Positions 33,680 through 43,000 of a stretch of 64,000 bases of DNA are shown here, in pieces. Position 1 is the stretch's first letter, and every line of letters starts with the position of its first letter. The stretch is from contig JAFZPI010000023.1 in the NCBI GenBank assembly GCA_017552615.1, positions 57,264 to 121,263 on the forward strand, in the 5' to 3' direction. The position numbers were made by a program, and so were the translations under genes. The notes under the pieces were generated by a model. The model made no database searches. It was not told where the DNA came from and saw only the letters and a list, made by a program, of their open reading frames with translations. The DNA is from Clostridia bacterium (GTDB taxonomy: Bacteria; Bacillota; Clostridia; Christensenellales; Aristaeellaceae).

Positions 33680-34540
33680 CTATGCCCTCGCTTCCAAAAG
33701 CGACGTCATTACCGGACTGGAACGCCTCCCCAGCATTGGGTGGCGGTGCTCGATCGTCGCCAGGGCAATCTCCACATCCTCGTGGACCTCGTTTGCGTAG
33801 AATGCACCAAGAGTCACCATGTCGCAGGGACGGAGCGTGCTGTAGCTGAACGTCAGGCCCACGAAGGGCGTGCAGCGCCCCGCAGCCATGGACTTGATCG
33901 TCATGACAGGCTTTTTTGCGTTCCAGATGATGCTGTTGACGCCCTCGACCTCTATCTGCATCAGGAAACCGAGGCAATTGTAGATCTGGATATAGGTCTC
34001 CACGTCATAGCCGTTCTCGTCGGAATACTGGATCAGCTCCGGCATGTGGGCGGAGAGGCCCGGGATCATGCCGTGCTGGCGGATCATGTCTAAGTAGTCC
34101 GGCAGGCGGTCCATGGTATGCTTGTTCTTGTTCACCAGCTGTTCGGCGGAAGCGTGGTGGATCAGGCAGAAGGTCGCGCCGTCTTTGGCGCACTGGGCGA
34201 TCGTAGCCTCGGCTTCCGCGCGGGCGGCGTCATTGTCGTCCATGTTCAGCCCCGGTGTGACGATCTGGATGATCTTCCGGCCGTGCTTTTCCTCCGCCAT
34301 GCGGATGCCCTGCCGCATGGGACTGTCCTCGTGGAAGTGCGGCGCCATCATTGCGTCGATACCGTAGAGCAGATACGCATCCACCAGCGCAGCCGTGTTT
34401 TTCGGGTCAGCGTGCCGCCCAGTAATCAGATCATCCGCCGCGGGTCCACGGTGGCTGTACCCCAGGACCCAGTTTGTGCCGATTAGCATGCGGGGCAGCG
34501 ACACGCCACCCACCATCGTGCGGGGAAACTGCGGGATCAT
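33680..34540 (-). CDS. Conserved protein of unknown function, TIM-barrel-like
   Basis: 286 residues, no signal peptide or membrane helix. It begins with MIPQFPRTMVGGVSLPRMLIGTNWVLG, and includes MMAPHFHED, IIQIVTPGLN, TFCLIHHASAEQLV and GMIPGLSAHMPE, regularly spaced strand-like segments that suggest a (beta/alpha)8 barrel. Several His and Asp residues at strand ends would suit a metal or sugar site. I do not recognise the family. GAGGAGG lies before the ATG. The next gene is divergent (AEC transporter), which may carry its substrate or product; that link is only positional. Confidence 0.65.
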   Translation of the reverse strand: MIPQFPRTMVGGVSLPRMLIGTNWVLGYSHRGPAADDLITGRHADPKNTAALVDAYLLYGIDAMMAPHFHEDSPMRQGIRMAEEKHGRKIIQIVTPGLNMDDNDAARAEAEATIAQCAKDGATFCLIHHASAEQLVNKNKHTMDRLPDYLDMIRQHGMIPGLSAHMPELIQYSDENGYDVETYIQIYNCLGFLMQIEVEGVNSIIWNAKKPVMTIKSMAAGRCTPFVGLTFSYSTLRPCDMVTLGAFYANEVHEDVEIALATIEHRHPMLGRRSSPVMTSLLEARA

Positions 34541-34639
34541 GGAAGAACCTCCTCTTCAATTTGAACTGAACAGAATTCGTATGTGATTCGTTTGCGTGTA
34601 TCTGTATTTTATGATTCGACATCGGCCGGCCTTTTCCTG

Positions 34640-34667
34640 TTGCATTCCGGGACAAGCATGTTATAAT
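34640..34667 (+). promoter_or_regulatory. Promoter of the AEC transporter gene
   Basis: TTGCAT (34640-34645) and TATAAT (34662-34667), spacer 16 bp, with the RBS GGGGAGG close downstream. Confidence 0.7.
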
Positions 34668-34698
34668 TCTCCCAGATACGAACCGGGGAGGTGAACAC

Positions 34699-35631
34699 AT
34701 GAACATCGCGGGGGTACTGCTGGAGCAGATGGCGGCCCTTTTCCTGATGATGGGCCTGGGCTTTCTGCTGGTGAAGATCAGGCTCCTGAAATCGGACGAC
34801 AGCCATGCCCTGTCGGTGATCACCATCTATATCATCGGGCCGGCGGTGATCCTCAAGGCCTTCCAGATCGACTTCAGCGACCAGGTTCGTGACGGTTTCC
34901 TGCTGGCATTAGGCGCAGCCCTGCTGATCCACGGGCTCCTCTTCGGCATCTGCTGGCTCTACGGAAGGATAACGCCCCTGCGGCCGGTGGAGAAGGCCTC
35001 AGTGATCTACTCCAATGCGGGCAACCTGATCGTCCCGCTGGTGATGAGCGTCCTCGGCGACGAGTGGGTCATCTACGCCAGCGCCTTCATGTGTGTGCAG
35101 CTCTTCTTCATCTGGTCGCACGGGCGCATCCTGATCAGCGGGGAGAAGGGTGTCTCCGTCAAAAAGATCCTCCTGAACGCCAACCTGATCGCCGTGCTCG
35201 TCGGGCTGACCATGCTCCTGCTGGGCTGGCGCCTGCCGACACTGCTTGGAAACGTCTGCGGGCAGCTCTCCAACACCATGGGCCCGGTATGCATGCTCAT
35301 GCTGGGCATGATGCTCGCGGACGTCAACTGGAAGGAGATCCTCGGTTCCCGCCGCACCTGGCTCGTCGTCGGGCTGAAAATGATCGCCACGCCGCTTATC
35401 ATCCTGTTCTTCCTGAAGCTCAGCCATCTCCCGGGCCTCGTCGAGAACGGCAAAACCATCCTCTATATCAGCTTCATGGCCGTCATGACGCCCGCCGCCA
35501 CCACCGTGACCCAGCTCGCGCAGATGTACCGACGCGACGGCCCCTATGCCAGCGCCATCAACGTGATGACCACCCTGGTCTGCATCGTCACCATGCCGTT
35601 GCTGACCTGGCTCTATGACCTGGTCATGTGA
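34699..35631 (+). CDS. AEC-family membrane transporter
   Basis: 310 residues with about ten helices in two five-helix halves. Typical AEC features are the first-half segment MMGLGFLLVKIRLLKSDDSHALSVITIYIIGPAVILKAF and the YSNAGNLIVPLVMSVLGDEWVIYAS loop with its conserved Asn, plus MTPAATTVTQLAQMY in the second half. Family members export or import organic acids such as malate or malonate, and the plant members carry auxin. The ligand here is unknown. A terminator at 35639-35678 overlaps the end of the convergent gene. Confidence 0.9.
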   Translation: MNIAGVLLEQMAALFLMMGLGFLLVKIRLLKSDDSHALSVITIYIIGPAVILKAFQIDFSDQVRDGFLLALGAALLIHGLLFGICWLYGRITPLRPVEKASVIYSNAGNLIVPLVMSVLGDEWVIYASAFMCVQLFFIWSHGRILISGEKGVSVKKILLNANLIAVLVGLTMLLLGWRLPTLLGNVCGQLSNTMGPVCMLMLGMMLADVNWKEILGSRRTWLVVGLKMIATPLIILFFLKLSHLPGLVENGKTILYISFMAVMTPAATTVTQLAQMYRRDGPYASAINVMTTLVCIVTMPLLTWLYDLVM

Positions 35632-35638
35632 CCGTTCC

Positions 35639-35678
35639 CGCCCTCACTCCGGCACGTCCAGTGTGAGGGCGTTTTTTT
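35639..35678 (+). terminator. Strong terminator after the AEC transporter gene
   Basis: CGCCCTCACT and AGTGTGAGGGCG form an 11-bp stem followed by seven T. It lies within the 3' coding end of the convergent DUF4340 gene. Confidence 0.85.
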
Positions 35679-37104
35679 GCATATAGAAATATGCCGACCC
35701 GTCGACTGTCACCGCGTCATGGCTGAGGTCGTAATCGCTCAGCGCGATCGTGTGGATCACCCCGGTCACGGTCTCAAAGGTCCAGACCGTATGGGGTTCT
35801 CCGCAAACAAAGCCCTCCGGCAAAGTCCCAGCCACAGAAACGCGCATCATATCCTCATACCGCTGCTGGAAAACAGGCCACGCCATTTCTTCTCCGTTAC
35901 AAGTTACACTGTTTTCGGTGTCACCGTTTTCGTTTTCTGTCCGGATCACCATCCAGACGGTTTCGTTTCCCGCCGTCTCGAACGTTAGTTTCTCAAGATT
36001 GCTCAGTGATGTTAATACAGGCTGCCGGGTCAGCGTATCCGCGGGATCGGCGTCCATCAGGCCGAGAACATGAAAATGATTCATCAGGTAGACCGTATCT
36101 TTTACCCGGACATAATCCTGGATTCCGTTCTCCGCCGCGCCTCCGATCACCGTGACGGTCTCCTCATCCCAGTCCACGGTTTGGGAACCGTCATCGGAGA
36201 GGGTCGTGCCTGCCGCCATGTGGACCGTGATGACGGCTGTGGGCACATCCAGCCCGTATTCCGCCAGCCGTTCCGGGGCCGCCGGACCGATGTATCCGCT
36301 GAGGTACAGGTTCGCGGCATTGCTCTTCAGGTTCTGGATCATGGTGCCGTCCGCCGCGTAGCGGAAGGGCTGGGTCAGCATCCAGCGGTCGATGGCGTCC
36401 GGGTCGGTGATGCTGCCCTCCAGCACCCACTCGCGGATGCCGTTGTCATCCTCCAGCGTGATGCGGTCGATCCGGGCAGACTGGATCGCCAGCTGGTCCA
36501 CGTCGATCAGCTGCCGGAAGCCGATGCCAAAGTCCTCTGCCGTGCTCACGTCCAGCGCGAGGAGCCGGGGATCATCGTTGGCCTGCATGTAATACAGGGA
36601 TGTCTCGCCGGAGAAATCCCCTCCGATGCGAAGAACCAGCTCGGTGCCGTCGGTATAAGCAATGTTCACCGTAAGCGCTGGCGGATCCAGCCCAAAGGCC
36701 GCGAGACCATCCTTCAGCTCGTCAACGCTCTCCGCAAGCACTTCCGTGTACTGCACCGTCGCGGCATCCGCGAGCAAAAAGCCCGCCAGCGAAGTCTTCA
36801 TCGGGTAAGTTTCATTTCCGTCCGTCACGTTGAGTCCGCCGTTGCCGTCCGTAATCGCGGTCCAACCAGTACCGTCAGTATTCTGTACACGGATCGAAAC
36901 CACGTCTTCCACGCTGTGTTCGGAGAGCAACCCTCGGGTGTCTTCCCGCGGCGCCGCAGATATAGTGGCGGTGTCTTCCGGTTTTTCCCCGGGCGGGGTC
37001 AGTGTCAGCCATAGGATAACTGCCACCGCCAGCAGCGCCGTTGCCAGCAGGACCGGCCGCAACCACAGCCGTGAGCGACGCTCTTTGCGATCAACCTTCT
37101 GCAC
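35644..37104 (-). CDS. DUF4340 domain-containing membrane-anchored protein
   Basis: 486 residues from the GTG at 37104, which is preferred because GGAGAGGGGG precedes it and longer frames run back into the upstream gene. One N-terminal anchor (RPVLLATALLAVAVILWLTL) is followed by an extracellular region with repeated DUF4340 features: VVSIRVQNTDG, DELKDGLAAFGLDPPALTVNIAYTDG, LRIGGDFSGETSLYYMQ, a pattern then repeated near residue 270 (AAPERLAEYGLDVPTAVITVHMA). In other bacteria DUF4340 proteins accompany ABC exporters of the gliding type; none is present here. It overlaps the upstream aminotransferase by 14 bp, so the two are coupled. Confidence 0.78.
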   Translation of the reverse strand: MQKVDRKERRSRLWLRPVLLATALLAVAVILWLTLTPPGEKPEDTATISAAPREDTRGLLSEHSVEDVVSIRVQNTDGTGWTAITDGNGGLNVTDGNETYPMKTSLAGFLLADAATVQYTEVLAESVDELKDGLAAFGLDPPALTVNIAYTDGTELVLRIGGDFSGETSLYYMQANDDPRLLALDVSTAEDFGIGFRQLIDVDQLAIQSARIDRITLEDDNGIREWVLEGSITDPDAIDRWMLTQPFRYAADGTMIQNLKSNAANLYLSGYIGPAAPERLAEYGLDVPTAVITVHMAAGTTLSDDGSQTVDWDEETVTVIGGAAENGIQDYVRVKDTVYLMNHFHVLGLMDADPADTLTRQPVLTSLSNLEKLTFETAGNETVWMVIRTENENGDTENSVTCNGEEMAWPVFQQRYEDMMRVSVAGTLPEGFVCGEPHTVWTFETVTGVIHTIALSDYDLSHDAVTVDGSAYFYMQKNALTLDVPE

Positions 37105-38278
37105 GGGGCGCCCCCTCTCCGAGAATTCCGCTCCGACGGATGGCTTCCACGGCCTCCCGGATGCGTTCTGGCGGGAGCACGAGCGCAAAGCGCACATAGC
37201 CCTCGCCGGATGGCCCGAAGCTGCCGCCCGGTGTGCAGACCACCCCAGCCCGCTCCATCAGCGCCATGCAGAAGGTCATGCTGTCCGGCCAGCCGTCGGG
37301 AATCTTCGCCCAGACGAACATGCTGCCCCGGCTACGGCGCACCGGCCAGCCGATGGCGTTGAGTCCGTCGCAGAGGGCGTCCCGCCGGGCCTGGTAAGCC
37401 GCGCACTGGGCCAGCGTCTCCGCCCGGGGCGTCCGCAAGGCCTCAATGGCCGCCGCCTGCGTCGGCAGGAACATGCCGAAGTCATACTGCCCCCGCAGCC
37501 GCCGGAACGCCGCGACCACATCCGGCCGCCCGATACAGAAGCTGATCCGCGCGCCGGTCAGGTTAAAGCTCTTGGACAGGGAAAAGAACTCCACGCCCAC
37601 TTCCCCGGCTTCGGGATACGCCAGAAAACTTCCACCTGCCTCGCCGTCAAAGATGATGTCGGAATAGGCGTTGTCATGGACGATCAGCACGTCATATTGC
37701 TTCGCGAATGCAATGATCTTCCGGTAGCATTCCGGCGTCCCCACACTCCCGGCCGGATTGGACGGCAGCGAAACCACCATGTACTTGGCCCGCTTCGCCA
37801 CGTCCGCCGGGATGCTGTCGACATCCGGCAGGAAGCCGTTGGCTTCATTCAACTCATAATACCAGATCTCCGCGTTCGCCATCTGCGCCCCGGCGATAAA
37901 AACAGGGTAGCAGGGCGTCGGCAGGAGGACAAGATCTCCCTCGTCGCACAGCGCAAGCCCGATGTGTCCGATGCCCTCCTGGGATCCCGCACAGGAACAT
38001 ATCATGTCCGGAGTGATCGTCACACCGTACCGGACAGCATAATAATCGCAGACCGCCTGCTGCATTTTCGGCGTGTCCCGAAGAGAATACTTCCAGTTCT
38101 CCGGGTCCGCCGCTGCATTGCAGAAAGCCTTCCGCACCCGCTCCGAAACCGGGAAATCCGGCGTCCCCACAAATAAGTTGTACAGCGTCCGTCCCTGGCT
38201 CTCCAGCGCCACACGCCGCTGATTCATCGCCGCAAAGATCTCGTCTCCGAACTGATCCATTCGTTTGCTGAATTCCAA
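37091..38278 (-). CDS. PLP-dependent aminotransferase, class I/II (LL-DAP aminotransferase-like)
   Basis: 395 residues from the TTG at 38278, chosen because AGGGGG lies 8 bases before it and the protein then begins LEFSKRMDQFGDEIF, as I recall for this family. An ATG at 38329 would add 17 residues read through the parS site and has no good RBS. Fold-type I features are NLFVGTPDFPVSERV, the PLP-Lys in FFSLSKSFNLTGARISF near residue 230, and the Asp in VHDNAYSDI. The Arg that binds the carboxylate is in GYVRFALV. Substrate is an amino acid, perhaps in the aspartate/DAP group. Confidence 0.85.
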   Translation of the reverse strand: MEFSKRMDQFGDEIFAAMNQRRVALESQGRTLYNLFVGTPDFPVSERVRKAFCNAAADPENWKYSLRDTPKMQQAVCDYYAVRYGVTITPDMICSCAGSQEGIGHIGLALCDEGDLVLLPTPCYPVFIAGAQMANAEIWYYELNEANGFLPDVDSIPADVAKRAKYMVVSLPSNPAGSVGTPECYRKIIAFAKQYDVLIVHDNAYSDIIFDGEAGGSFLAYPEAGEVGVEFFSLSKSFNLTGARISFCIGRPDVVAAFRRLRGQYDFGMFLPTQAAAIEALRTPRAETLAQCAAYQARRDALCDGLNAIGWPVRRSRGSMFVWAKIPDGWPDSMTFCMALMERAGVVCTPGGSFGPSGEGYVRFALVLPPERIREAVEAIRRSGILGEGAPRAEG

Positions 38279-38299
38279 TCCCGATACCCCCTCAGCCAA

Positions 38300-38315
38300 T
38301 GTTTCACGTGAAACA
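38300..38315. other. parS site 1 (ParB/Spo0J binding)
   Basis: Perfect 16-bp palindrome TGTTTCACGTGAAACA, one base from the Bacillus subtilis consensus TGTTCCACGTGAAACA. About 19 kb from the proposed oriC. Confidence 0.92.
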
Positions 38316-38318
38316 ATC

Positions 38319-38759
38319 CTATCCGTCATAGGCCATCAGGTTTCCCAACCGGGTTGTGAACCCGATGGCTTCATACATCGCCTGATCGCAGTCCGCGCAG
38401 CCGACCATCATAGACCCGACGCCGCTTTCCTGAAATGCACACCGCACCAGTTCCCGGGCAATCCCCCGGTGCCTGTATTCCGGCAGGATGAAGAAATCCT
38501 CAAAGACCCCGCTGGGCCGGTAGTTGAACGTGGAGAAACCGATCATCACAGAGCAGCACCCCACAAGGGTTTCTCCGTCCCATGCACCGTAAAACCGGAT
38601 CTGTTCGGCGTTCATCGCTTGGATAAGAGCTTCCCGGTATTTGTCACCTGGCGCATCCTCGCCGATGGCTTCTTTATAAGCTATGTGGAGAGGCCACAGG
38701 TAATCAATTCCTTGTGAGGTTATTCTGCCGTATTTCACGAGTTTACACTCCTCAACCAT
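38319..38759 (-). CDS. GNAT-family N-acetyltransferase
   Basis: About 146 residues. The acetyl-CoA binding region reads VFEDFFILPEYRHRGIARELVRCAFQ near 88-113, with the R-x-x-G-x-A motif as RHRGIA. The ATG at 38759 is close to the stop of the upstream Fic gene. A GTG at 38738 has a better site (GAGGAG nine bases before) and may be the true start. The substrate is unknown. It is the middle gene of a coupled series Fic-GNAT-aminotransferase-DUF4340. Confidence 0.83.
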   Translation of the reverse strand: MVEECKLVKYGRITSQGIDYLWPLHIAYKEAIGEDAPGDKYREALIQAMNAEQIRFYGAWDGETLVGCCSVMIGFSTFNYRPSGVFEDFFILPEYRHRGIARELVRCAFQESGVGSMMVGCADCDQAMYEAIGFTTRLGNLMAYDG

Positions 38760-38761
38760 CC

Positions 38762-39949
38762 TCAAGACTCGCGCACCACATCAAAGGTCCTCTTATGACC
38801 GATTGACCTTGCCGTCAGGTAGCCGTGTTCGGTCAGCCACATCAGGTCCTTACGGGCCGTCTCGAAGGAAACTTGATGCTTGTCTTTCCATTTTTCGGTT
38901 GTGATGGTTGTAATCTCGTACTGGTACAGCCATTCAAGTCCTGCACACAGGCGATCGGCGGATGCCAGGGAAGCGGCCTCTTTGCGGAGGTTGACCAACT
39001 TTTCTTTTTCGCTGATCCGGCTGTGAATCCCGGATATGCTTCTCAGGAGAATGTCAGCATAATACTCCATAAAATATGTGTAATCGTTTCCGTTCGCGAG
39101 GTTCTGCGACATGCGGATCGCCTTGTAGTATTTGACCCGCTCCTGCGCGAGCAATCCGGAGATCGGTACCTGCCGGAAGAAGTCATAGCCTGCCTGCAGC
39201 AGGATCATATAGGCCAGCGCCCTGGCCGTCCGGCCATTGCCGTCAAAGAGCGGATGGATCGTCACAAAATGAATGTGCGCCACACAGGCTTTGATGACGG
39301 GATGAACATCTTCAGCCGCGATAAATGCGAAGAGTTCATCCAGCATCGGGTGAATCTTGTCTGCGGCTGGCGGCGTATAGACGATTTCCTGTCTCCCGGA
39401 AATGACCTGCACCGCACCATCCCGCCAACCCGGCTTGGTGTCTTTCTCAAGCGTTCCGTCCGTCAGAATTCGTGCAATCTCCAGCACAACGGCTTCGCTG
39501 ATGGGTGTGTCCAGATGCTCCAGCACAAAATGGAGCGCTTCGTAATTGTTGACGATCATGCGCTCGTCCTTGGTCTGCGGCGGTTTTCCGCTCGAGATCA
39601 GCTGCCGGGCTTTTTCTCTTGTGCTGTAGGCCCCTTCGATCGCACTGGAGTAAAAGGCTTCATCGACGAGTCCCTCTTCATGCAAATATTTGGGTATCTC
39701 ATCAGGGTCGTCAACCCGTGCCACACGGGCCAGCTCATCCCCGGCCTGCAGCAGTTTCTTCGTGGGCACATACCAGTATGATTCGTCGGATGCCGTGTGC
39801 AGCGGCAGGAGGACCGCCTGTTCCCGGCGGAACCGGAGTTCCTCCGGCCAGAAGTAGGCAATGGAAAGAGACACAGGAAGCCTGTAGATGATCTCCTGCC
39901 TCGGATAATAATGGTCCAGAAAATAGGTCAGCAGGTCTGTGTCTTCCAT
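38762..39949 (-). CDS. Fic-domain AMP-transferase-type protein
   Basis: 395 residues. The Fic core is HPLFDGNGRTARALAYM near 235, a close match to HPFx(D/E)GN(G/K)R, so the catalytic His is present. The inhibitory helix motif S/T-x-x-x-E-G/N appears earlier as SSAIEGAYS near 100, the class II arrangement in which the glutamate blocks ATP. The C-terminal 80 residues look like a winged helix (VSFETARKDLMWLTEHGYLTARSIG), so the protein probably also binds DNA. GGAGGTGGACGAGA precedes the ATG. A -10 box flanked by tandem repeats suggests that it represses itself. Confidence 0.9.
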   Translation of the reverse strand: MEDTDLLTYFLDHYYPRQEIIYRLPVSLSIAYFWPEELRFRREQAVLLPLHTASDESYWYVPTKKLLQAGDELARVARVDDPDEIPKYLHEEGLVDEAFYSSAIEGAYSTREKARQLISSGKPPQTKDERMIVNNYEALHFVLEHLDTPISEAVVLEIARILTDGTLEKDTKPGWRDGAVQVISGRQEIVYTPPAADKIHPMLDELFAFIAAEDVHPVIKACVAHIHFVTIHPLFDGNGRTARALAYMILLQAGYDFFRQVPISGLLAQERVKYYKAIRMSQNLANGNDYTYFMEYYADILLRSISGIHSRISEKEKLVNLRKEAASLASADRLCAGLEWLYQYEITTITTEKWKDKHQVSFETARKDLMWLTEHGYLTARSIGHKRTFDVVRES

Positions 39950-39962
39950 TCTCGTCCACCTC

Positions 39963-39998
39963 CATCAAGCAATGTCAAAGTATATCAACCCATGTCAA
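39963..39998. promoter_or_regulatory. Tandem 16-bp direct repeat upstream of the Fic gene
   Basis: CATCAAGCAATGTCAA (39963-39978) and TATCAACCCATGTCAA (39983-39998) match at 13 of 16 positions and start exactly 20 bp apart, about two DNA turns. They lie between the -10 box and the start codon, the expected place for a repressor site. Confidence 0.5.
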
Positions 39999-40026
39999 TT
40001 ATACTCCAATTCCCTTCTTGACGCAA
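39998..40026 (-). promoter_or_regulatory. Promoter of the Fic-GNAT-aminotransferase-DUF4340 operon
   Basis: Minus-strand -35 TTGCGT (40026-40021) and -10 TATAAT (40003-39998), spacer 17 bp. Confidence 0.75.
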
Positions 40027-40034
40027 CGCCCAAA

Positions 40035-43000
40035 TCATGACAGAGGCACGTCTGTTTGTTTTATCTCCACCGGATATGCTTTCCCCTTCGAGAGCGACCA
40101 CAGCCAGCAGGCCTGCACAGGCTGGCCGGTGATGCGGCGCAGGGCTTTGGCGTACCAGTTCAGCTGCTCGGCATGGCGCTGGACGAAGGCAGTCTCATCC
40201 TCAATCCGGTCTGTCTTGTAATCAATGATCACCCAGCCCTTCGGGGTGCGGAACGCCGCGTCGATGACGCCCTGGAGGAGGGTCCCGGTTCCGGGCAAAC
40301 GTAGATTGAATCCCCACTCCCTGCGCTGTTCCGTCCCGTGCAAGAAGGCCTGGCCGAGTTCCGAGGCAAAGAACCCCGCGGCCTGGCGAAGGCTGATCAG
40401 AAGCGCTTCGTCCTCGCTGATCACGTCCCGTGCACGCAGGCGGTCAAACTCGGATCCGAGGATCGGCAAAAGCTGCTCCGTCTTTGCCTGCCGCAAAGCC
40501 CCAAGGTCCACCAAGGACAAGAAGCGATGGTTTGCCGTACCGCGGCCAGCACCGGTGGTGCTTTCTTCCGGCATCCGCCAGGCAGGTTCCGCGGGGATCG
40601 GGCTCAGCTGCAGCGGAGATACAATGCGCTCGCTGACGCGCTTGTCCTCCGGTCCCTCGTCCTCCCCGTCAAGGGGCATGGGGTCTCCGAGAGTATGCTT
40701 GCGCGCAAGGCTCGTGACCGATGTCTTCCGGGGCAGGATCTCCCGCTTTCCGAGCGGGGGCAACCACTTCGGGTTCGTGACCGGCGGATCATTCCGCCAT
40801 GTCTCGGTGCGGATATCGCGGCTCACCGCGTCGATTTCCGGGAGTTCGGCCTCCGTTTCCGCCACAAAGCGGAAGGGGGACGCAGTGCCCTCCAGATCGA
40901 AAACAGCTTCCATCAGCCAATCCAGCATCGACTCGCTGCGGCGGAGGCGGTCGTCTCCGGCGGGTTCCCGCCACAGCGGGAGTTCTTTGCCCGCGGCGCA
41001 GACGATCAGGCGCTCCCGCGCACGCGTCATGGCCACATACAGCAGACGGCAGCGCTCGGCCCGCTCATCCCAGGCCCGTTGGCCGGTGATCAGGCGCTCG
41101 GCAAAGCTGTGCCGCTTCACGCCCAGATCCCGGTTGACGCAAGGCACGCACAGGCCCAAGTCCCGGTGGATCGCTGCACCTTCAGCTTTCTTCGGTGACT
41201 GACGGTTCAGGCCCAGTAGGATCACCGCCGGGAATTCCAGGCCCTTCGATTTGTGAACCGTCATCACCCGCACAAGGTTCTCGTCCTCGCCGAGCTCTCG
41301 GGCACTGCGCGTATCGGGACTGCGCATCTCATCGGAAAGACGGTCCAGGAAACCTCCCAGGGACGTGCCGCCCGTTGCCTCGAAGTCCGCAGCCTTCTCG
41401 CAGAGCAGGCGCAGGTTGTTCAGCCGGAGTTCGGCGCCGGGGCGTCCCGTCATCCGCACCAGCAGCTCGCTCTCATCCAGAACCCGCCACAGTAAATCAT
41501 AGAGGGAAATCACACCGCGCAGGCTCCGCCAGTGCGCCAGCGTTGCACGGAACTGCCGCACCTTTTCACCCAGTTCACCCGGCTGTTCTTCCGCCAGATC
41601 CAGGGCTTTCCGCCAGGGTGTCTTCCGCCCCAGAGCCAGGCGGCGGATGGCCGCCAGTTCCTCGTCCGTGAAATCAAACGGCGCGCCGCGCAGTACGCTC
41701 AGCAGGGCAATCTCGTCGTCCGGACGGTCGATCAGCGTCATCAACGCATGGGCAGCCCGGATCTCCGGCAGGTCCATAAAGTCGTCCTGCCCGTCGTAAT
41801 AGACCGGGACCCCCTGCTCGCGCAGGGCTTCGGTCAGGGCAAGCCCCTCCCCGGCCACGATCGGCATAAGGATCGCGATGTCCCGGTAGGCGTAAACCCC
41901 GCCGCCGGGCTTGGGCTGCCCGACAAGGCGCCGAATCGCCTGCAACACCATCGCCCGTTCCGCCTCTCGCTGGCCTTTGGCGGATGCGTCTGTCTCGAAG
42001 AAACGCACCTCCACCGGATCGGCCTCTTCATCCGTGCGGCCTTTGACCAGGCGGTCCTCCGGGGTGTAATCCAACTCGGTGATATCCCTCTGCATCGCCC
42101 GCTCAAAAACAGCGTTTGCCGCGTCAAGCACTGTCCCCGCGGAACGGAAATTCCGGGTCAAGAACACCGCGCGCTGGCCGGCGTTCACGTCGGCCGAATA
42201 CGTTCGCACCCGTTCCAAAAACAGAGTCGGGTTTGCCATGCGGAAGCGATAAATGCTCTGTTTCACATCGCCGACCAGAAAGCGATGGTTCTTCTCACAG
42301 CCAAGCGCCATCAGGATGTCGTTCTGGATCTGGGAAACATCCTGGCACTCGTCCACAAAGATATGGTCATAGCTCCGCTGCCAGGCTTCGCGGAGTTCCG
42401 GACGCTCGGGATCGGACAGCAAATCAAAGGTGATCTGCTCGAGATCGTTGAAGTCCAGCAGCCGTTCCTCGGCCTTCATCGCCCGGAACCGCCGGTGGGT
42501 CTCCTCCGAAAGCGCTGCCAGCGCCTGCAGGGAATCCGCGATGTCATCCAGCTCCCGCGAAAGATCCTCTTCGGAGGAAAGCAATCCCCCATAGGTTTTC
42601 AGCGTTTCGGCACAGGTTTTTTTCAGATCTTCCCGGGCCGCTTTCCAGCGATTGTGCCAGGCTGCTTCATCCGGATCGAGGTTTTTGACGGTCGCCGAAC
42701 GAACCAGGGCATCCGGGATTGCCATCAGAGCTTCTTCGATTTTTCCCAGCTCCAGATATTGCCGGACTGTCAGCATCGGGCTGCGGTCCGCAGCGATCGT
42801 CTTCTCCAGCACCGGTAAAGATATCGGTTCCCGGCAGATCGCAAAGTAGCGCTCGGCTTCTGACAGGAGGCTTCGGATCGCGTTCTCCGCATCCAGCAGG
42901 GCTTCGCGATACCAATGGCCCTCCTTTACCGGACGTTCCGACGCGTAGGCAACCCTTTCGCGAAGCCAGTCATAGGGGTGAGAGATCGACATGAGAAAAC

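Noticed and set aside
38762-39949. Fic protein as part of a toxin-antitoxin pair
   Set aside because: It carries its own inhibitory S-x-x-x-E-G helix in the same chain and no small antitoxin gene is adjacent.
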